Part shown: positions 15,152 through 22,087 of the stretch, one piece after another
Layout: every line of letters starts with the position of its first letter
Numbering within the stretch: the first letter of the stretch is position 1
Source of the DNA: JAIEPT01 sp038217425
GTDB taxonomy: Bacteria; Planctomycetota; Planctomycetia; Gemmatales; Gemmataceae
Assembly: GCA_038217425.1 (NCBI GenBank)
Contig: JBBQPM010000103.1
Coordinates: 1-24,063 of the forward strand
Length of the DNA stretch: 24,063 bases
Reading direction: 5' to 3'
Notes under the pieces: model-generated
Databases searched by the model: none
What the model saw: only the letters and a program-made list of their open reading frames with translations
Told to the model about the DNA's origin: nothing
Position numbers and translations under genes: made by a program

Positions 15152-16855
15152 ATGCACTACGATCCCAGCAACCCCCTCATCGTGCAGGGGGACCGCACGG
15201 TATTGGTCGAAGTCGACAATCCCAAGTACGCTGCCGCGCGAGATGCGCTGGCGCCGTTCGCGGAACTTGAAAAAAGTCCGGAACACATCCACACGTATCG
15301 GCTCTCCAATCTCTCGCTCTGGAACGCCGCCGCCGCGGGCCTCACCGCCCAGGCGATGCTCGACGTCCTCTCGCAGTACAGTAAATTCCCCATCCCGGGA
15401 AACCTTTTCACCGACCTCGCGGAAACGGTCTCGCGCTACGGCCGAATCAAGCTCGAAAAGCACGAGGACAAACTGCGCCTCGTCTGCCCCGATAAGCCGC
15501 TCCTGGCCGAGCTAACTCGCCAACCGAAAGTCAAACAATACCTGGGCGAGAAAATCGACGCGGAGTCGTTCCTGGTCGAGCCGGCCCATCGCGGAGTTTT
15601 GAAGCAGGCGCTCATCGCGGTCGGCTATCCCGCGGAGGATCTCGCCGGCTACGCGGCGGGCGCCGACCTGACGATGGAGCTGCGCACTCAGGCCAAGAGC
15701 GGCCTGCCGTTCCGAGTACGCGATTACCAGCGCGAGGCGGCGGACATCTTCTTCGCCGGCGGCGACGTCCGCGGCGGCTCCGGCGTCATCGTCCTCCCCT
15801 GCGGCGCCGGCAAAACCGTCGTCGGCATCGCCGCCATGACCCTCATGCAGAAATCGACCCTCGTCCTCACCACCAGCATCACCGCCGTCAAGCAGTGGAT
15901 CCGCGAGATCCTCGACAAATCGACTCTCGCTGACGCCGACGTCGCCGAGTATTCCGGCGATACCAAGAAGATCGGCCCCGTCACCGTCGCCACGTACCAG
16001 ATCATCACGCATCGGCCCAACCGCGACGAGGAGTTTCCGCATTTCAAGATCTTCGACGAACGCGACTGGGGCCTCATCATCTACGACGAAGTCCATCTAC
16101 TCCCCGCGCCCGTCTTCCGCGTGACCGCGCAGATTCAGGCTCGGCGAAGGCTCGGACTCACGGCGACGCTCATCCGCGAGGATGGCCGGGAGAGCGACGT
16201 CTTCAGCCTGATCGGGCCCAAGAAATACGACGTGCCGTGGCGCGAACTCGAATCCAAGGGCTGGATCGCCGAGGCCAACTGCACCGAGGTGCGCGTCGCC
16301 CTGGCCGAGGCGGATCGCATGGATTACGCCGTCGCCGAGTGGCGCATCAAGTACCGCATCGCCAGTGAGAATCCGGCCAAGGAAGACGTCGTCGCCAAGC
16401 TGCTCGAAACCTACGCCGACAAGAACGTGCTCATCATCGGCCAATATCTCAAACAGCTGCGCAGCCTGCGCGACCGCTTCGGCATTCCGCTCATCACCGG
16501 GCAGACGCCCAACAGCGAACGCGAGGAACTCTACGGCAAGTTTCGTCGCGGCGAGATCAAGCAACTCGTTCTCTCCAAGGTCGGCAACTTCGCCATCGAT
16601 CTCCCCGACGCCCACGTGCTGATCCAGGTCTCGGGGACGTTCGGCTCGCGGCAAGAAGAGGCGCAGCGGCTGGGTCGAGTGTTACGGCCCAAGTCGAGCG
16701 GTGAAGTCGCGTACTTCTACACGCTGGTGACGCGCGACACCCGCGAACTCGATTTTTCCCATCACCGCCAAATGTTCCTCACCGAGCAAGGCTACACCTA
16801 CGGCATCGTCGACGGGGCCGACGTGGTGAGCGGCGCGAGTTGTACCCCCTCGTAG
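15152..16855 (+). CDS. XPB/Ssl2-type superfamily 2 DNA helicase
   Basis: 567 residues. An N-terminal 'SNPLIVQGDRTVLVEVDNP' region and helical domain (1-180) of the bacterial XPB type precede helicase domain 1: Walker A 'LPCGAGKTVVG' (215-225), motif II DEVH (312-315), TAT (337-339) and the XPB-specific RED motif (342-344). Domain 2 ends with motif VI 'QRLGRVLRPK' (505-514). This is an ATP-driven 3'-5' DNA unwinding enzyme whose bacterial role, probably repair, is poorly known. No Bax1 nuclease partner is adjacent. The ATG at 15152 is chosen; a TTG at 15122 lies too close to the repeat. The last codons 'CTPS' and the stop lie within the left arm of the following inverted repeat. Confidence 0.9.
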   Translation: MHYDPSNPLIVQGDRTVLVEVDNPKYAAARDALAPFAELEKSPEHIHTYRLSNLSLWNAAAAGLTAQAMLDVLSQYSKFPIPGNLFTDLAETVSRYGRIKLEKHEDKLRLVCPDKPLLAELTRQPKVKQYLGEKIDAESFLVEPAHRGVLKQALIAVGYPAEDLAGYAAGADLTMELRTQAKSGLPFRVRDYQREAADIFFAGGDVRGGSGVIVLPCGAGKTVVGIAAMTLMQKSTLVLTTSITAVKQWIREILDKSTLADADVAEYSGDTKKIGPVTVATYQIITHRPNRDEEFPHFKIFDERDWGLIIYDEVHLLPAPVFRVTAQIQARRRLGLTATLIREDGRESDVFSLIGPKKYDVPWRELESKGWIAEANCTEVRVALAEADRMDYAVAEWRIKYRIASENPAKEDVVAKLLETYADKNVLIIGQYLKQLRSLRDRFGIPLITGQTPNSEREELYGKFRRGEIKQLVLSKVGNFAIDLPDAHVLIQVSGTFGSRQEEAQRLGRVLRPKSSGEVAYFYTLVTRDTRELDFSHHRQMFLTEQGYTYGIVDGADVVSGASCTPS

Positions 16856-16913
16856 AGCAAGCGGCCTCGCTTGCCTGGCGTGGGGGCAAGCGAGGCCGCT
16901 TGTCCTACGAGGG
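16847..16913. repeat. 29-bp imperfect inverted repeat overlapping the helicase stop codon
   Basis: Arms 16847-16875 and 16885-16913 pair with two mismatches (core gcaagcggcctcgcttgcc in the left arm). The left arm contains the helicase stop (16853-16855) and the last codons, so insertion of the repeat has probably changed the C-terminus of that protein. The right arm ends 16 bases before the next start. Confidence 0.85.
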
Positions 16914-16929
16914 CGAATCGAGTTTAACG

Positions 16930-17286
16930 ATGGCCAAATGCGACGAAGGCTACCTGTGCGAAGTGTGCGGCCAGGACGTCGCCGGTATTCCGGAGTCAGA
17001 CCTCTACCTGCGTTACGTCCTGGGCGAAGTGACGCCGCTGCAGCTGCCGAGCCTGCGCGAGCGTCACGTCCGCTGCGTGCCGGCGACGGCGCAGTACATT
17101 GTCGACCCCGATTTTCCGCCGATCGTGTGCGAAGGGATGTTCGCCAAGGAGGGACTCGACCCGGCGTTCGTCCGCGAACAGGAAGAACGCACCACGCGCG
17201 CCTGGCGGCGCTTGCAGGCGATCCCCACCCTCGGCATTCCGCTCACCGAATATCCGCTCCCCGAAGTGATCGCGCAGTGGAAGTGA
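16930..17286 (+). CDS. Small CxxC protein, unknown function
   Basis: 118 residues. The N-terminus 'MAKCDEGYLCEVCGQDV' carries Cys4, Cys10 and Cys13, with further 'HVRCVPATAQYIV' (Cys49) downstream, so a zinc- or metal-binding knuckle is possible. The rest is a soluble alpha/beta protein with 'LRYVLGEVTPLQLPSLRERHVRC' and a helix 'VREQEERTTRAWRRLQAI'. I do not recognise the family. The ATG at 16930 begins after the right arm of the preceding repeat; no strong Shine-Dalgarno is visible. It may be co-transcribed with the helicase upstream, and the second methyltransferase follows after about 100 bp. Confidence 0.6.
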   Translation: MAKCDEGYLCEVCGQDVAGIPESDLYLRYVLGEVTPLQLPSLRERHVRCVPATAQYIVDPDFPPIVCEGMFAKEGLDPAFVREQEERTTRAWRRLQAIPTLGIPLTEYPLPEVIAQWK

Positions 17287-17391
17287 ATTTCGCTTTCGCA
17301 AACATTCACGAATCGGTACGACGATCCGCGCTTCGTCTTATAGAATGCTCTGGGCCGATTCGTGCTCGGGTTCCTCCTCAGGGATTTCTCG

Positions 17392-18108
17392 ATGTCGCAA
17401 GATACCCTCCCCAATTCCACTTCCCGCAGTCCTCTCGTTTCGGCCCTTGAGTCGAAAGAGTTTAGCCGACGAGAATTTCACGATTACAAGCGATTCATCA
17501 CCAACCACTACGACGGCATTGCCGGGAATCTCACCCGCTTCACCGGCGTCGTCACCGGGCACGGCGTCCTCGCGGGCAAACTGTTCCGCCCGTCGACCTT
17601 CGACCTGCGCGGCTGCAAAAGGATCCTCGACGCCGGCTGCGGCAACGGTCGATACACGAAATACATCTTACGTCACTCCGACGACGATGCGCTGATCACC
17701 GCGTTCGACCTGTCGCAATCGATGCTGCGGCGGGCGCGACGCCATCTCAAGAGCCCGCGCGTCACCCACGTCTCCGCCGACCTCACGCGTCTCCCGTACG
17801 AGAACGGCTTCTTCGACGCGGTGGTGTGCGGTTGGGTGCTCGAACATCTTCCCGACCCTCGGCCGGGGCTCGGCGAGCTTTCGCGCGTCCTAAATCCGGG
17901 CGGTAAGCTGCTGCTCATGACCACGGAAGACACCGTGCTGGGCGCCTTCTGCAGCCGAATGTGGCATTGCCGAACGTACAATCGCAAGGAGTTGATCGGC
18001 GCCTGCGAAGAGAGCGGTCTGTCCTGGGTGAAGCCGATCTACTTTACCGGCCTGCACAAGTTCCTCCGCCTGGGAGGCATCGTCGCGGAACTCAGAAAAC
18101 GGGCCTGA
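17392..18108 (+). CDS. SAM-dependent class I methyltransferase
   Basis: 238 residues. Motif I 'ILDAGCGNGRYT' (78-89), 'AFDLSQSMLRRARR' for the ribose-binding acidic loop, 'VSADLTRLPYENGFFDAVVCGWVLEHLPDP' and 'VLNPGGKLLLMTT' are the classic Methyltransf_11 blocks. The N-terminal 50 residues ('FHDYKRFITNHYDGIAGNL') form the usual cap helix. Substrate unknown; quinone/menaquinone- or natural-product-type methylases share this layout. The ATG at 17392 follows AGGGA; the frame extends to 17362 without a better start. It converges on the DUF1570-like gene with a 42-bp gap in which no clear terminator is seen. Confidence 0.8.
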   Translation: MSQDTLPNSTSRSPLVSALESKEFSRREFHDYKRFITNHYDGIAGNLTRFTGVVTGHGVLAGKLFRPSTFDLRGCKRILDAGCGNGRYTKYILRHSDDDALITAFDLSQSMLRRARRHLKSPRVTHVSADLTRLPYENGFFDAVVCGWVLEHLPDPRPGLGELSRVLNPGGKLLLMTTEDTVLGAFCSRMWHCRTYNRKELIGACEESGLSWVKPIYFTGLHKFLRLGGIVAELRKRA

Positions 18109-18150
18109 GCGCCCTCGAATTTCACTTGCGGCGTGGCGTCTGCGCCGCTT

Positions 18151-19059
18151 CTACTTATTCGACGCGGTTCGCGGGCGGCTTAAGTCGAGATTGCCGAGAT
18201 GCCGTTCGAGCGCGGGCTCCAGCGCCGGCGCCGTCCGCGCCAGCCGCGGCTTGATCGGCTCGAGCTTCACCTTGCCCGCGCCGGCCTTGTTCTCCTTCCG
18301 CAGATCGTGCAGATAACTGACCAGTACCTGCTTCGCCTGGGGCGTCGACCGGAGCATCATGTGCACCCACGCCCACGACTCGCGATATTCGGTCGGCGTC
18401 ATCTGTTCGACTTCCGTGAGCTGCTCCAAGCGGTCGAGGTTGAACTTGGCAATGCCCGACGGGCCGCGGATCAGGTTTTCCAGGTGCTGATAGTTGACGC
18501 CGCGCCAGGAATCGGGCATTTCGAAATACTCGGCCAAGCCCTCGTCAAGCCAGAGCGGCACGTTCTTGATCACGCAGTGTAAAAGCGCGTGCGTGAGTTC
18601 ATGGCGAATGTCCTGCTGGATGCGGTCGCCCCAGTAGGTGTAAACGTAGAGATCCTCGCCGCCGATCGCCTTGGGCTGGGCGACGAAAAACGCCCGGCGT
18701 TTAGGGAGATCGGGATATTTTCGCTGCATGAAGACTTCGTAGTTTTCGCGGGTGTCGAAGAGGTAGACGTTGACGAGCGTTTCCGAAGGGGGCAGGCTGA
18801 GTTCGCGGTAGACCTGATCGCGGAGCGTCGAAACTTCCTTGAAAAGGTCGCCGGTCTTGGCGAGATCGACGTCGGTGTAGAAGACGAACTGCGAGACGCG
18901 CTGGATCTGTTTGGACGGCGCGCCGGGCGCCGGCGGAACCTTGACGCTCGCGTCGAGCTTATCGGTGGGCTGTACAAACGCGGGGAACTGCGCGCAGGCG
19001 CCCATTCCGAAGATTAGCCCCAGTCCCAAAAGCCCGCGCAGATAGCCGTAACGCATCAT
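18151..19059 (-). CDS. DUF1570-like lipoprotein metallopeptidase
   Basis: 302 residues. The signal peptide ends in a lipobox-like 'GMGAC' (Cys22), so the protein is probably an exported lipoprotein. The zinc-peptidase signature is 'RHELTHALLH' (HELTH at 153-157), followed by 'PLWLDEGLAEYFE' whose glutamate can serve as the third ligand (gluzincin). Upstream, 'YTDVDLAKTGDLFKEVSTLRDQVYREL' and 'VNVYLFDTRENYEVFM' are features I associate with DUF1570 proteins of planctomycetes. The tail is rich in Lys and Pro. The ATG at 19059 has GAGG six bases upstream. Substrate unknown. It lies downstream of the thiF-like gene on the same strand, separated by an inverted repeat. Confidence 0.82.
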   Translation of the reverse strand: MMRYGYLRGLLGLGLIFGMGACAQFPAFVQPTDKLDASVKVPPAPGAPSKQIQRVSQFVFYTDVDLAKTGDLFKEVSTLRDQVYRELSLPPSETLVNVYLFDTRENYEVFMQRKYPDLPKRRAFFVAQPKAIGGEDLYVYTYWGDRIQQDIRHELTHALLHCVIKNVPLWLDEGLAEYFEMPDSWRGVNYQHLENLIRGPSGIAKFNLDRLEQLTEVEQMTPTEYRESWAWVHMMLRSTPQAKQVLVSYLHDLRKENKAGAGKVKLEPIKPRLARTAPALEPALERHLGNLDLSRPRTASNK

Positions 19060-19147
19060 GCCCAACCTCGCCCGACCCGGATGGCGACCCAGGTTTGCCG
19101 AAGCTTAATGCGGAGCGGGGAAACAAACAAGCCGAGAATCGCGGAAC

Positions 19148-19211
19148 GAAAGCCCAGGGACGGCTGTCCCTGGGAAATTAACTCCCCAGGGACAGCCGTC
19201 CCTGGGCTTTC
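19148..19211. repeat. Inverted repeat, family A (27-bp perfect arms)
   Basis: Arms 19148-19174 and 19185-19211 are perfectly complementary with a 10-nt loop. The core (cccaggga-cggctg-tccctggg) differs from the family A copy at 7524-7643 by compensating changes (t/a to c/g), so the hairpin, not the exact sequence, is kept. The right arm touches the stop codon of the thiF-like gene, a place suited to a terminator. Confidence 0.9.
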
Positions 19212-20252
19212 TTAGTTGCCCACGTACTTCGAGTAGAGCGTGCGCGCCTTGTCGATGTCGTTCGTCCCCTTGATGATCGCCCGGCCGTCCGGGAAGACCG
19301 TGAAGTCGTACTCGTCGACGTTGAACTTGAGCATGAAGCGATTGAAACTCACCGCGCCCATCGTCCGCAGATGACGGGCCATCTCCTCGAAGTTCAACGA
19401 CGACGCCATCCGGTGGGCGACCTGCACCGCATTGCGACCGCACAGGCTCGTGGTGTGTGAACCCATGTCGCCTTCGAGCCAATCGAACTTCTTGCGCTGG
19501 CAGCAGGGGCAATCGACCTTTCCCAGAAGCGGCGCGATCTTGATGCGGCGCGTCTGGTTTTCCCAAACATCGATGTAGAGCAGTTCGCGATTGATCGTGT
19601 CCAGCTGCCCCGTGAGGATCTTGAGCGCCTCGGTCGCCTGGAAGCTGGCGATGATGCTGACGATGGGCGCGAGGACGCCCGCGGTTTCGCAGGTGCCGGC
19701 TTCCCCCGGGTTAGGAGCGGCCTCGAAGACGCAGCGCAGACATGGCGTCTGGCCCGGCAGGATCGTCATGGTTTGGCCATGGCTGCCGATGGAGCCGCCG
19801 TAGACCCAGGGTTTGTTGAACTTCACCGCGACGTCGTTGATGAGGTAGCGGATTTCGAAGTTGTCGGTCCCGTCCATGATGAGATCGACGTCCTGGGTCA
19901 GCCCGAGGATGTTGGTGCGATCGATGTCGGTGACGACCGATTCGACGGTGACGGCGGAGTTGACGACGCGCAACTTGCGAGCGGCCGCCTCGGCCTTGGG
20001 AATATTGTCGGCGACGTCCTTTTCATCGAAGAGCACTTGACGCTGGAGGTTGTGCGTCTCAATGAAGTCGCGGTCGATGATGCGGACAAGGCCGACGCCG
20101 GCGCGCACCAGGTGATTGGCGAGGACGGTGCCCAGGGCGCCGCACCCGCACAGGGCGACCTTGGCGTCCTGGAGTTTGGCCTGCCCTTTTTCGCCGATGC
20201 CGCCGAAGCGCATTTGTCGACTGTAGCGTTCGAAACGAGGATCTTTGCTCAT
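19212..20252 (-). CDS. ThiF/MoeB-family E1-like adenylyltransferase with C-terminal extension
   Basis: 346 residues. E1-like enzymes adenylate the C-terminal glycine of ubiquitin-like sulfur carriers. ATP-binding motif 'VALCGCGALGTVLANHLVRAG' (Rossmann, 32-52), 'IIDRDFIETHNLQRQVLF' with the arginine finger, 'DGTDNFEIRYLIND' with Asp127/Asp130, zinc ligands Cys171 and Cys174 plus 'CPCC' (248-251), and 'GTCETAGVLAP' with Cys188 at the position of the catalytic cysteine. A C-terminal 80-residue tail 'LCGRNAVQV...FTVFPDGRAIIKGTNDIDKA' follows, an extension seen in MoeB/ThiF homologues that lack a rhodanese domain. The likely partner is the MoaD-like protein at 20708-20986. The ATG at 20252 follows GGAA. 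Confidence 0.9.
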   Translation of the reverse strand: MSKDPRFERYSRQMRFGGIGEKGQAKLQDAKVALCGCGALGTVLANHLVRAGVGLVRIIDRDFIETHNLQRQVLFDEKDVADNIPKAEAAARKLRVVNSAVTVESVVTDIDRTNILGLTQDVDLIMDGTDNFEIRYLINDVAVKFNKPWVYGGSIGSHGQTMTILPGQTPCLRCVFEAAPNPGEAGTCETAGVLAPIVSIIASFQATEALKILTGQLDTINRELLYIDVWENQTRRIKIAPLLGKVDCPCCQRKKFDWLEGDMGSHTTSLCGRNAVQVAHRMASSLNFEEMARHLRTMGAVSFNRFMLKFNVDEYDFTVFPDGRAIIKGTNDIDKARTLYSKYVGN

Positions 20253-20265
20253 GTCAGTTTCCGAA

Positions 20266-20354
20266 AAGCCCTGGGGTGAGGTACTCCGAACCCCAGGGAT
20301 AAGCCCAGGCGAGCGCTCGATCCCCGGGGTTCGGAGTACCTCACCCCGGGGCTT
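20266..20354. repeat. 35-bp imperfect inverted repeat (family C)
   Basis: Arms 20266-20300 and 20320-20354 pair with two mismatches and enclose a short inner palindrome (gagcgctc). It fills the gap between the 117-residue gene and the thiF-like gene and is thus within the presumed transcript. The core is ggtgaggtactccgaaccc and its complement. Confidence 0.9.
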
Positions 20355-20357
20355 GAA

Positions 20358-20711
20358 TCAATTCTGTCCGATGCCCCAGTCTTCCAGGAAGCTGCGGAAG
20401 AAGCGGAGCACTTCCGGGGGCCAATCTTGTTCTTTGCCGTACTCGACCAAGACGTCGAGATCTTCGCGTAGGCGCTGGAGTTCGGGGCCGCGCAAGCGCT
20501 GCAGATACGTGGCCATGTAGTTGAGCGATTCGTCGGCGGCTTCGTCGGCGATGACTTCCGGCTCGGAGCCGTCGAAAAAGACGATGGCATGCAGGGCGGC
20601 GAGGAAGAGAGGATGGATGTTGAGTTCGGCCGGGATCAGCGGAAAGATCGCCGCCCCCTCGTCAACCTCGCCGTGCTCGCAATCGTCGTCATGTTCGTGC
20701 TCCGGGTTCAC
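20358..20711 (-). CDS. Unknown 117-residue acidic protein linked to the sulfur-carrier genes
   Basis: 117 residues from a GTG start that overlaps the MoaD-like gene's TGA by 4 bases (GTGA), so the two are translationally coupled. The N-terminus 'NPEHEHDDDCEHGEVDEG' is rich in His, Asp, Glu and holds one Cys, suggesting metal binding. The rest is alpha-helical: 'IHPLFLAALHAIVFFDG', 'ADEAADESLNYMATYLQRL', 'QRLREDLDVLVEYGKEQ' and 'PPEVLRFFRSFLEDWGIGQ'. No known domain is recognised. Its position between the carrier and the E1 enzyme points to a role in the same pathway (inference), for instance as scaffold or sulfur relay. Confidence 0.72.
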   Translation of the reverse strand: MNPEHEHDDDCEHGEVDEGAAIFPLIPAELNIHPLFLAALHAIVFFDGSEPEVIADEAADESLNYMATYLQRLRGPELQRLREDLDVLVEYGKEQDWPPEVLRFFRSFLEDWGIGQN

Positions 20712-20986
20712 GGCTGACCTCCGGCGACAGCGGGAATGATGCTCAACTCGTCGCCCCCTTTGACCGCCGTCTTCATGCCGTCGAGGTAGCGGATGTCTTC
20801 ATCGTTCAAGAAGAAGTTGATGAAGGGTCTGGGTTTGCCGGCATCGAAAATGCGCCCGGCGACGCCCGGGAATTGCCCGCACAGGCCGTCGAGCACCTCT
20901 TGAACGCTGGCCCCTGCGATCTGCAGGGTGGCGGCGCCGTCGGTGTGTTGCCGCATCGGCGTCGGGATGTGAACTTTCACGGACAT
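20708..20986 (-). CDS. MoaD/ThiS-like ubiquitin-fold sulfur carrier with GGQP tail
   Basis: 92 residues. Beta-grasp pattern: 'SVKVHIPTPMRQHTDG', 'LQIAGASVQEVLDGLCGQFPGVAGRIFD', 'INFFLNDEDIRYLDGMKTAVKGGDELSIIPAVAGGQP'. The 'NDEDIRYLDGMKTAVKGGDELSIIPAVAGG' ending is the classic carrier tail, where the C-terminal glycine becomes a thiocarboxylate after E1 adenylation. Here two residues, Gln-Pro, follow the GG, so the protein may need processing. The ATG at 20986 is chosen by family length; an in-frame ATG at 21043 would add a 19-residue leader with no beta-grasp role. It overlaps the 117-residue gene and precedes the thiF-like gene. Closest in kind to CysO/HcyS/MoaD; which one is not clear. Confidence 0.85.
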   Translation of the reverse strand: MSVKVHIPTPMRQHTDGAATLQIAGASVQEVLDGLCGQFPGVAGRIFDAGKPRPFINFFLNDEDIRYLDGMKTAVKGGDELSIIPAVAGGQP

Positions 20987-20998
20987 TTCGAGAAACCC

Positions 20999-21050
20999 CC
21001 AAAAAGGATCAGCCATGACCCGGGCCAAATCGCCGCGGACCATGGCTGAT
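20999..21050 (-). terminator. Hairpin plus T-tract between the membrane gene and the moaD-like gene
   Basis: On the minus strand, atcagccatg (21050-21041) pairs with catggctgat (21017-21008), followed by CC and five T (21005-21001): the shape of an intrinsic terminator for the upstream membrane-protein gene. It ends about 15 nt before the moaD-like start, leaving no room for a promoter between them. It may therefore also act as a 5'-UTR hairpin of that gene. Confidence 0.55.
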
Positions 21051-21076
21051 GGTATTGTAGGAACGGACGCGCCAGC

Positions 21077-21964
21077 TCAGTTGGCCGACTCGGCGAATTC
21101 CCCGCGCCGCATCGACTCGTAAACCAGCGGCGTACGAACTCGGTCCATCGTCGAAAGGATCAGCGACCGAATCGCCACCAGCGTAAACAGGTACAAGAAG
21201 AAGACGCACGCCCAGCCGATGAAGATGCCGAAAATAATGTCGCGATGTCTCAACTCCCAGGACTGGACTTCGTTGGGTCTGAAGACGGCGTTGTAATTGA
21301 GAAAGAAGATCGACCAGACGGTGGCGGCGGTGAGCAGCCCGACCAACCCCAGGAACGCGAAGATCAGCCATTGATGCCGGCGCGAGCCCATGCAATTGGC
21401 GCACGCACGCAGGAACATCAGGAACGAAAATCCGCCGACGACGTCGCAAAATCTGGCTCCCATGAATGAATACGAAAGTCCGCGGTTCCTTTTGAAGACC
21501 TCGACGAGGTCGACGTTCTTCTTGCCTGCGCCTTTCTTCATCTTGGCGTCGTTGCCGGCGCGGAAAGCGTAGGAATTGGCGGTCCAGTTCAGAACGAAAG
21601 TCATCGCCATCGTGAGAATGGTGAGGAACATCCAGCTCCGGGCGCCGAAACGATCCGGTGCGCTCATCAGACATTGCCATTTGCCGGAGATGAGCATCCA
21701 AAACGAGATCAGGCCGATGATCGAAAGTAAACCGCTGCCTCCGTAAAAGAGCCACATTTGTTCCAGATGGGCTCGCTGTTGCGGCCTGAGGTTGAAGACG
21801 CCCGAGAAAAAGATCATCGACAAGGCGAATCCGCCGCCCACGAAGTAGACGGCGTAGCTCATCAAAATCCGCGTGAACCCCCCGGCGACCGAGGTCCAAT
21901 TGAACTCGAGCTGCAGGCAATCGTTGGTTTCCCGGCTGAGGAGATCGGGGGCCTGGTATTCCAT
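21077..21964 (-). CDS. Polytopic membrane protein, unknown function
   Basis: 295 residues. About six transmembrane helices: roughly residues 30-58, 72-92, 110-130, 165-187, 197-222 and 245-268. A polar loop 'RAGNDAKMKKGAGKKNVDLVEVFKRNRGL' separates the third and fourth. Both ends are soluble: N-terminal 'YQAPDLLSRETNDCLQLEFNW' and C-terminal 'RVRTPLVYESMRRGEFAESAN'. No transporter or enzyme motif is recognised. The ATG at 21964 has AAAGGA about 7 nt upstream. It sits between the threonine-synthase-like gene (a hairpin in the 123-bp gap) and the moaD-like gene (a terminator-like hairpin), and so may be independent of both. Confidence 0.75.
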   Translation of the reverse strand: MEYQAPDLLSRETNDCLQLEFNWTSVAGGFTRILMSYAVYFVGGGFALSMIFFSGVFNLRPQQRAHLEQMWLFYGGSGLLSIIGLISFWMLISGKWQCLMSAPDRFGARSWMFLTILTMAMTFVLNWTANSYAFRAGNDAKMKKGAGKKNVDLVEVFKRNRGLSYSFMGARFCDVVGGFSFLMFLRACANCMGSRRHQWLIFAFLGLVGLLTAATVWSIFFLNYNAVFRPNEVQSWELRHRDIIFGIFIGWACVFFLYLFTLVAIRSLILSTMDRVRTPLVYESMRRGEFAESAN

Positions 21965-22040
21965 GAGGGGATCCTTTAGGGCAAGAATACAATCTGCGTA
22001 CTCTATAGCTCACAAAAGAATCCCGAGCAAGTTGCTCCCA

Positions 22041-22084
22041 ATTCGTTTAGCGCTCGCAAGTTTCCACGCGAGCGCTAATCGAAT
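22041..22084. repeat. 17-bp inverted repeat after the threonine-synthase-like gene
   Basis: Arms 22041-22057 and 22068-22084 pair with one mismatch (core ttagcgctcgc), with a 10-nt loop. It begins just past the stop (22088) of the threonine-synthase-like gene, as a terminator would, but no T-tract follows on the minus strand. Confidence 0.75.
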
Positions 22085-22087
22085 TAC

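Noticed and set aside
20987..21043. Longer MoaD-like protein starting at 21043
   Set aside because: The extra 19 residues come from the hairpin and T-tract region and would exceed the normal family length; kept only as an alternative.
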